Source: JBOGEN01 sp050743265 (lineage in GTDB: Bacteria; Actinomycetota; Actinomycetes; JBOGEN01). Taken from it: a stretch of 8,082 bases of DNA. The stretch spans positions 1 through 8,082 of the forward strand of contig JBOGEN010000157.1 in the NCBI GenBank assembly GCA_050743265.1, written 5' to 3'. This document shows positions 5,336 to 8,082 of the stretch, piece after piece (position 1 is the stretch's first letter; each line of letters opens with the position of its first letter). The notes beneath the pieces are model-generated. The model was not told the DNA's origin and made no database searches. It saw only the letters and a list, made by a program, of their open reading frames with translations. A program made the translations under genes and the position numbers.

Positions 5336-6604
5336 TCACCGGACGAGCAGTCGCCGCAGGTCGCTGCCCCCCGGCGCGGCGTAGTCGTACGCCCCGTCGC
5401 TGCCGTCGCGTACGGGCCCGCCGGGGATGTCCGGGACGGGCACCGGCGGGTCGGGCAGCTCGTAGCAGCGCGGTCCGCGGGTGTCCTCGTACGCCGGGTA
5501 CTCGCCCTGGTCGTACGGGTTGCGGTGCCGGACGACCTCGAGCGTGATGTGCAGCCCCTGGTAGCCGCCGCCGAACGCGTCCTCGAGTCGCGGCTCGTAC
5601 CGGGCCAGGCCGGCGAGCAGGCACGGGTACTCCGGGGAGTACCGGGCCAGGAGGTCGAGCGTCGGCCGGGACACCGCGGCAAGGCGGACGAGGTGGGCCT
5701 CGTTCTCCGCCAGCGTGGCGCGTGCCACCGCGGCCGTGCCGGTGAGGTCGGTGAGGAAGGCGTCCAGGGTGGCCCGCTGCCGCACGAGGGTGCGGCTGGT
5801 GGCGCTCGTGTTGGCGAGGACGCGGGCGAGGTCCGGCGTCGCGTCGGCGTACGTGTGCGTCACGTCGGCCAAGGCGTCCGCGTCGGCGTAGAGGGTGTCG
5901 AGGTGCGGGTTCAGGCCCTGCAGGTACGTGTCCACCCGGGCGAGGTTGTCGCCCACCCTGTCGCCGCGGCCTTCGAGCGCGTGCGAGAGGGCATACAGCA
6001 TGGCGGCGAGGTCGGCCGGCTTCACCGTGCGGAGCAGCGGGTAGACGTCAGCGAGCACGCGCTGCAGGGCGACCGTACGGGCCGAGCGGTCCTGCCGGAT
6101 CACCTCGTCCGTGTCGATCTGCTCGTCCGTGTCGATCTGGCCAGCCCGGTCGGCGCTCGCCTGCGGGGTGGCCGGCCCGCGGCGGGCCACGAGGTCGACG
6201 TAGGCGTCGCCGAACAGCGTCGAGGGCAGCAGCCGTCCGCGCACCCCGGGCGGGATGTCGTCCACGTGGTCGCGCTGCAGTGCGAGCAGCGCGGTGACGT
6301 GCCGGCCGTCGGTCGTGACCTCGCGCACCTGCCCCACGATGACCCCGCGCATCTTGACGTTCGCCTCGGGCAGCAGCTGCGCCTCGCCCGCCGCGTCGAG
6401 CACCGCGGTGGCCGTGACATCGTCGGAGAACGCGTACCGGTAGTCCGCCACCGCGACCCAGCCGGCCAGGAAGAGCAGGACGAGGAACACCACCCCGTAC
6501 AGCCGGCGGCGCAGCGGGCCGCCCCGGTCCCGGGTGGGCCGCGTCCGGGCGTACGCGAGCGCCGGGGGGGCCGTCCTCGGACGCGTGTCCATGGGAGTGC
6601 GCAC
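5336..6604 (-). CDS. Solitary Mce/MlaD-family lipid-transfer protein
   Basis: Mce proteins form a periplasm/cell-wall-spanning channel that moves lipids or sterols to an ABC permease. This one has 422 residues: a basic Pro/Arg cytoplasmic tail (1-35), one membrane helix (about 36-53), an MCE domain (about 62-140) with V83-K-M-R-G-V-I-V-G-Q-V-R-E-V and the hallmark L-P127-S-T-L-F-G-D-A-Y-V-D-L138, then the long helical actinobacterial Mce region and a Pro-rich end with C-Y-E-L-P-D-P-P. QIDTDE is repeated at 156-167. Start GTG at 6604 has AGGAG 12 bases upstream (weak); ATG at 6592 is an alternative. Mce genes normally sit in clusters of two yrbE permeases and six mce genes; here the neighbours are convergent and divergent unrelated genes, so it is transcribed alone. 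It may join a complex encoded elsewhere. Its overall layout is most like MceA-type subunits, a tentative reading. Confidence 0.9.
   Translation of the reverse strand: MRTPMDTRPRTAPPALAYARTRPTRDRGGPLRRRLYGVVFLVLLFLAGWVAVADYRYAFSDDVTATAVLDAAGEAQLLPEANVKMRGVIVGQVREVTTDGRHVTALLALQRDHVDDIPPGVRGRLLPSTLFGDAYVDLVARRGPATPQASADRAGQIDTDEQIDTDEVIRQDRSARTVALQRVLADVYPLLRTVKPADLAAMLYALSHALEGRGDRVGDNLARVDTYLQGLNPHLDTLYADADALADVTHTYADATPDLARVLANTSATSRTLVRQRATLDAFLTDLTGTAAVARATLAENEAHLVRLAAVSRPTLDLLARYSPEYPCLLAGLARYEPRLEDAFGGGYQGLHITLEVVRHRNPYDQGEYPAYEDTRGPRCYELPDPPVPVPDIPGGPVRDGSDGAYDYAAPGGSDLRRLLVR
6104..6139 (-). repeat. Perfect 18-bp tandem duplication (2 copies) in the mce gene
   Basis: On the plus strand CTCGTCCGTGTCGATCTG occurs at 6104-6121 and again at 6122-6139. 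It is in frame and encodes the acidic hexapeptide QIDTDE twice (residues 156-167), just after the MCE domain. Confidence 0.95.
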
Positions 6605-6620
6605 CTGCCTGGATCGCTCC

Positions 6621-6629
6621 TGTGGACAA
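6621..6629 (-). promoter_or_regulatory. DnaA-box-like 9-mer
   Basis: The minus strand reads TTGTCCACA, identical to the preferred DnaA box of Streptomyces and close to that of other actinobacteria. It lies in the 95-bp gap between the divergent mce and aldo/keto reductase genes. It is single, so not an origin; a regulatory DnaA site or chance are both possible. Confidence 0.35.
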
Positions 6630-6699
6630 CGGGCGAACCCCGTCCCCGGTCACGCCGCCCGCGCTTGTCGATCGCCGCCGCAGACGGTGGGATGGGCCG

Positions 6700-7674
6700 A
6701 TGGAGTACACGCACCTGGGGCGCAGCGGCCTGTCGGTCTCACGCCTGTGCCTCGGCACGATGAACTTCGGCCGGCACACCACCGAGCCCGAGGCGCACGC
6801 GATCATGGACGCCGCCCTGGAGCAGGGCGTCGACTTCGTCGACACCGCAAACGTGTACGGCCCGCGCAAGGGCGAGGGAGTCAGCGAGCAGGTCATCGGG
6901 CGGTGGTTCGCCGGCGGCGGCGGCCGCCGGTCACGCACCGTGCTCGCGACGAAGGTGTACGGATCGATGAGCGACTGGCCGAACGACATGTTCCTGTCCG
7001 CGCGCAACATCAAGCGCGCCTGCGAGGGCTCGCTCCGTCGACTTCAGACCGATCACATCGACCTTTACCAGATGCACCACGTGGACCGGCGTACGCCGTG
7101 GGACGAGATCTGGGAGGCGATGGACGTCCTGCGAGCCCAGGGCAAGATCCTCTACGTCGGCTCGTCCAACCTCGCCGGCTGGCACCTGGCCCAGGCGCAG
7201 GAGGCAGCTCGGGCACGCCACAGCACCGGCCTCGTCTCCGAGCAGTCGCTGTACAACCTGCTCGAGCGCACCGTCGAGCTCGAGGTGCTTCCGGCTGCGC
7301 AGGCGTACGGCATCGGCGTCATCCCGTGGTCGCCGCTGTTCGGCGGTGTGCTCGGCGGCATCCTCGGGGCGCGTCGCGAGGGCGGCCGGTCCTCGTCCGA
7401 CCGGACTCAGCAGCGGCTGACCCGGTACCGCCCCCGGGTCGAGGCGTTCGAGGCGTTCTGCGCGGAGCTCGGCGAGCGGCCGGCGGACGTCGCGCTGGCC
7501 TGGTTGCTGCACCAGCCCGCGGTCACCGCCCCGATCGTGGGCCCGCGGACGCGGGAGCAGATGGACGGGTCGCTGCGCGCGCTGGAGATCTCCCTCACCG
7601 CGGACGCGCTCAAGCGGCTGGACGAGATCTCCCCCGGCCCGGGAGGGCCCGCGCCTGAGGCGTACGCCTGGTAG
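6700..7674 (+). CDS. Aldo/keto reductase
   Basis: NADP(H)-dependent reductase of carbonyl compounds with a TIM-barrel fold, 324 residues, cytoplasmic. The N-terminus M-E-Y-T-H-L-G-R-S-G-L-S-V-S-R-L-C-L-G-T-M is typical and sets the start at ATG 6700; the frame is open further upstream to 6622 but that part is unlike the family. The catalytic tetrad is complete: D48 and Y53 in D-T-A-N-V-Y-G, K85 in A-T-K-V-Y-G, and H126 in Y-Q-M-H. Cofactor elements follow: V-G-S-S-N, S-E-Q-S-L-Y-N, I-P-W-S-P-L-F-G-G and P-I-V-G-P-R-T. It resembles the bacterial group near potassium-channel beta subunits and IolS-like proteins. No strong ribosome binding site is visible; TTGTCG at 6665-6670 and TGGGAT at 6688-6693 (17-base spacer) could place transcription start at the ATG, but the -10 is poor. 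Substrate unknown. Confidence 0.93.
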   Translation: MEYTHLGRSGLSVSRLCLGTMNFGRHTTEPEAHAIMDAALEQGVDFVDTANVYGPRKGEGVSEQVIGRWFAGGGGRRSRTVLATKVYGSMSDWPNDMFLSARNIKRACEGSLRRLQTDHIDLYQMHHVDRRTPWDEIWEAMDVLRAQGKILYVGSSNLAGWHLAQAQEAARARHSTGLVSEQSLYNLLERTVELEVLPAAQAYGIGVIPWSPLFGGVLGGILGARREGGRSSSDRTQQRLTRYRPRVEAFEAFCAELGERPADVALAWLLHQPAVTAPIVGPRTREQMDGSLRALEISLTADALKRLDEISPGPGGPAPEAYAW

Positions 7675-7704
7675 GACACGGCAGCCCTGGAGCCCGTGCG
7701 CGAC

Positions 7705-7727
7705 CCGGCTCAGAGACCGGCTCAGAG
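7705..7727 (-). repeat. Direct repeat of 11 bp that duplicates a stop codon
   Basis: CCGGCTCAGAG occurs at 7705-7715 and 7717-7727 (12-bp period). On the minus strand this produces two in-frame TGA codons 12 bases apart at the end of the miniprotein gene (7724-7722 and 7712-7710). Confidence 0.85.
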
Positions 7728-7805
7728 CACGGCGCCGAGCACGACGACCAACACCATCACGGCGAGCGCGAGGGGGACGACGAGCCTGCGGGTCCGCGGG
7801 TCCAC
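7722..7805 (-). CDS. Small hydrophobic membrane protein (27 residues), candidate
   Basis: A minus-strand reading frame starts at GTG 7805, only 11 bases after the stop of the thpR-like gene. It encodes a short basic head M-D-P-R-T-R-R followed by about 20 hydrophobic residues (L-V-V-P-L-A-L-A-V-M-V-L-V-V-V-L-G-A-V-L), an almost ideal single membrane helix with the basic end inside, and then TGA. The composition and the gene-like position argue that it is real. No Shine-Dalgarno is obvious; TAGCCT 8 bases before the GTG could act as a -10 for a leaderless transcript, but it includes the upstream stop codon and may be coincidence. Function unknown. Not recognised as a named family. Confidence 0.55.
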   Translation of the reverse strand: MDPRTRRLVVPLALAVMVLVVVLGAVL

Positions 7806-7816
7806 GTTCGCCGAGG

Positions 7817-8080
7817 CTACCCGCCGCCGAGGGGCCAGGACGCCACCGTCTCGTACACCGAGCCGCGGTCCGCGTGGGCAGCGAGCCGGCTGCGGACGAG
7901 GTGCAGGCTCCCCGCCGTCCAGGCCGGGCCGCGATGGTCGGAGAGACGGTCGAGCAGCGGCCCGACGTCGACGGGTTGGCGGGCGCGGGCGATCGTGAGA
8001 TGCGGGCGGTACGGGCGGTGATCGACGTCGAGCCCGGTACGCCGGGCGGCGGCCGCCGTGGTCGCGGCGAGCCGGCGGAG
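7817..8080 (-). CDS. thpR: RNA 2',3'-cyclic phosphodiesterase / 2'-5' RNA ligase family (ThpR), C-terminal part
   Basis: A minus-strand frame is open from the right edge to TAG at 7817-7819, giving 87 visible residues. It contains R-P-Y-R-P-H27-L-T-I-A-R, the second HxT motif of the 2H phosphoesterase superfamily, followed by the usual ending L-H-L-V-R-S-R-L and S-V-Y-E-T-V-A-S-W-P-L. ThpR-type proteins open 2',3'-cyclic phosphates on RNA and can join or split 2'-5' linked tRNA halves. The family is normally about 180-190 residues, so roughly the first half, with the first HxT motif, lies beyond the window. The stop is followed 11 bases later by the candidate miniprotein, suggesting a two-gene operon. 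Confidence 0.88.
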   Translation of the reverse strand, partial: LRRLAATTAAAARRTGLDVDHRPYRPHLTIARARQPVDVGPLLDRLSDHRGPAWTAGSLHLVRSRLAAHADRGSVYETVASWPLGGG

Positions 8081-8082
8081 CG

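Noticed and set aside
6665..6693. Promoter TTGTCG-N17-TGGGAT for the aldo/keto reductase
   Set aside because: Spacing and distance to the ATG fit a leaderless start, but the -10 lacks the key second-position A, so it is mentioned only in the gene entry.
5525..6763. Long plus-strand open frame opposite the mce gene
   Set aside because: Low-complexity Val/Arg/Gly/His-rich translation with no family motif, opposite a convincing Mce protein.
7696..7998. Plus-strand open frame of 100 codons near the right edge
   Set aside because: Composition is Arg/Ser/Gly-rich without motifs, and it is antisense to the thpR-like gene and the miniprotein, which explain the region better.
1..8082. Mobile elements, CRISPR arrays, tRNA/rRNA genes, toxin-antitoxin or defence genes
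   Set aside because: No transposase, integrase, repeat-spacer array, cloverleaf-like sequence or related protein motif was seen. The genes are densely packed with uniform composition.

Overview
The window is very GC-rich with strong G/C preference at third codon positions, uses GTG and ATG starts, has tightly overlapped genes (GTGA and ATGA junctions), and carries an Mce-family lipid-transfer protein plus a FabG4/HtdX-like gene pair. This points to a chromosomal segment of a high-GC actinobacterium (Actinomycetota). I cannot fix the order or genus from the sequence alone. There are no RNA genes, insertion sequences, phage genes or CRISPR arrays.

Layout. (1) Left edge to 2026, plus strand: a high-molecular-weight 3-oxoacyl reductase (FabG4 type, N-terminus cut by the window edge) overlaps a double-hotdog MaoC-like dehydratase (HtdX type). 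This is the same order as Rv0242c-Rv0241c of Mycobacterium tuberculosis. Together they would catalyse two consecutive steps (ketoreduction, then dehydration/hydration) on acyl thioesters. (2) 2048-3365, plus strand: a well-formed promoter that appears to start a leaderless mRNA, an ArsR-family repressor, and a translationally coupled two-domain SRPBCC (AHSA1-like) protein. (3) 3376-5308: a TetR-family regulator divergent from an acyl-CoA dehydrogenase. Two copies of the operator GTTACC-NNN-GGTAAC lie in the 124-bp gap between them. (4) 5336-6604, minus strand: a single Mce-family protein with one N-terminal membrane anchor and no permease, ATPase or further mce genes visible. (5) 6700-7674, plus strand: an aldo/keto reductase. 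(6) 7722 to the right edge, minus strand: the C-terminal part of an RNA 2',3'-cyclic phosphodiesterase/2'-5' RNA ligase-like protein (ThpR), followed 11 bases later by a 27-codon membrane miniprotein.

The theme of regions 1, 3 and 4 is lipid handling: uptake or transfer (Mce), acyl-CoA oxidation (acyl-CoA dehydrogenase under a TetR regulator), and 3-hydroxy/3-keto acyl chemistry (FabG4/HtdX). Their co-regulation is inference. The individual families are known. I did not find a clearly undescribed multi-gene system. The most useful leads are the twin TetR operators, the leaderless ArsR promoter with an overlapping dyad, the solitary Mce gene, the miniprotein behind thpR, and two independent perfect 18-bp in-frame tandem duplications.
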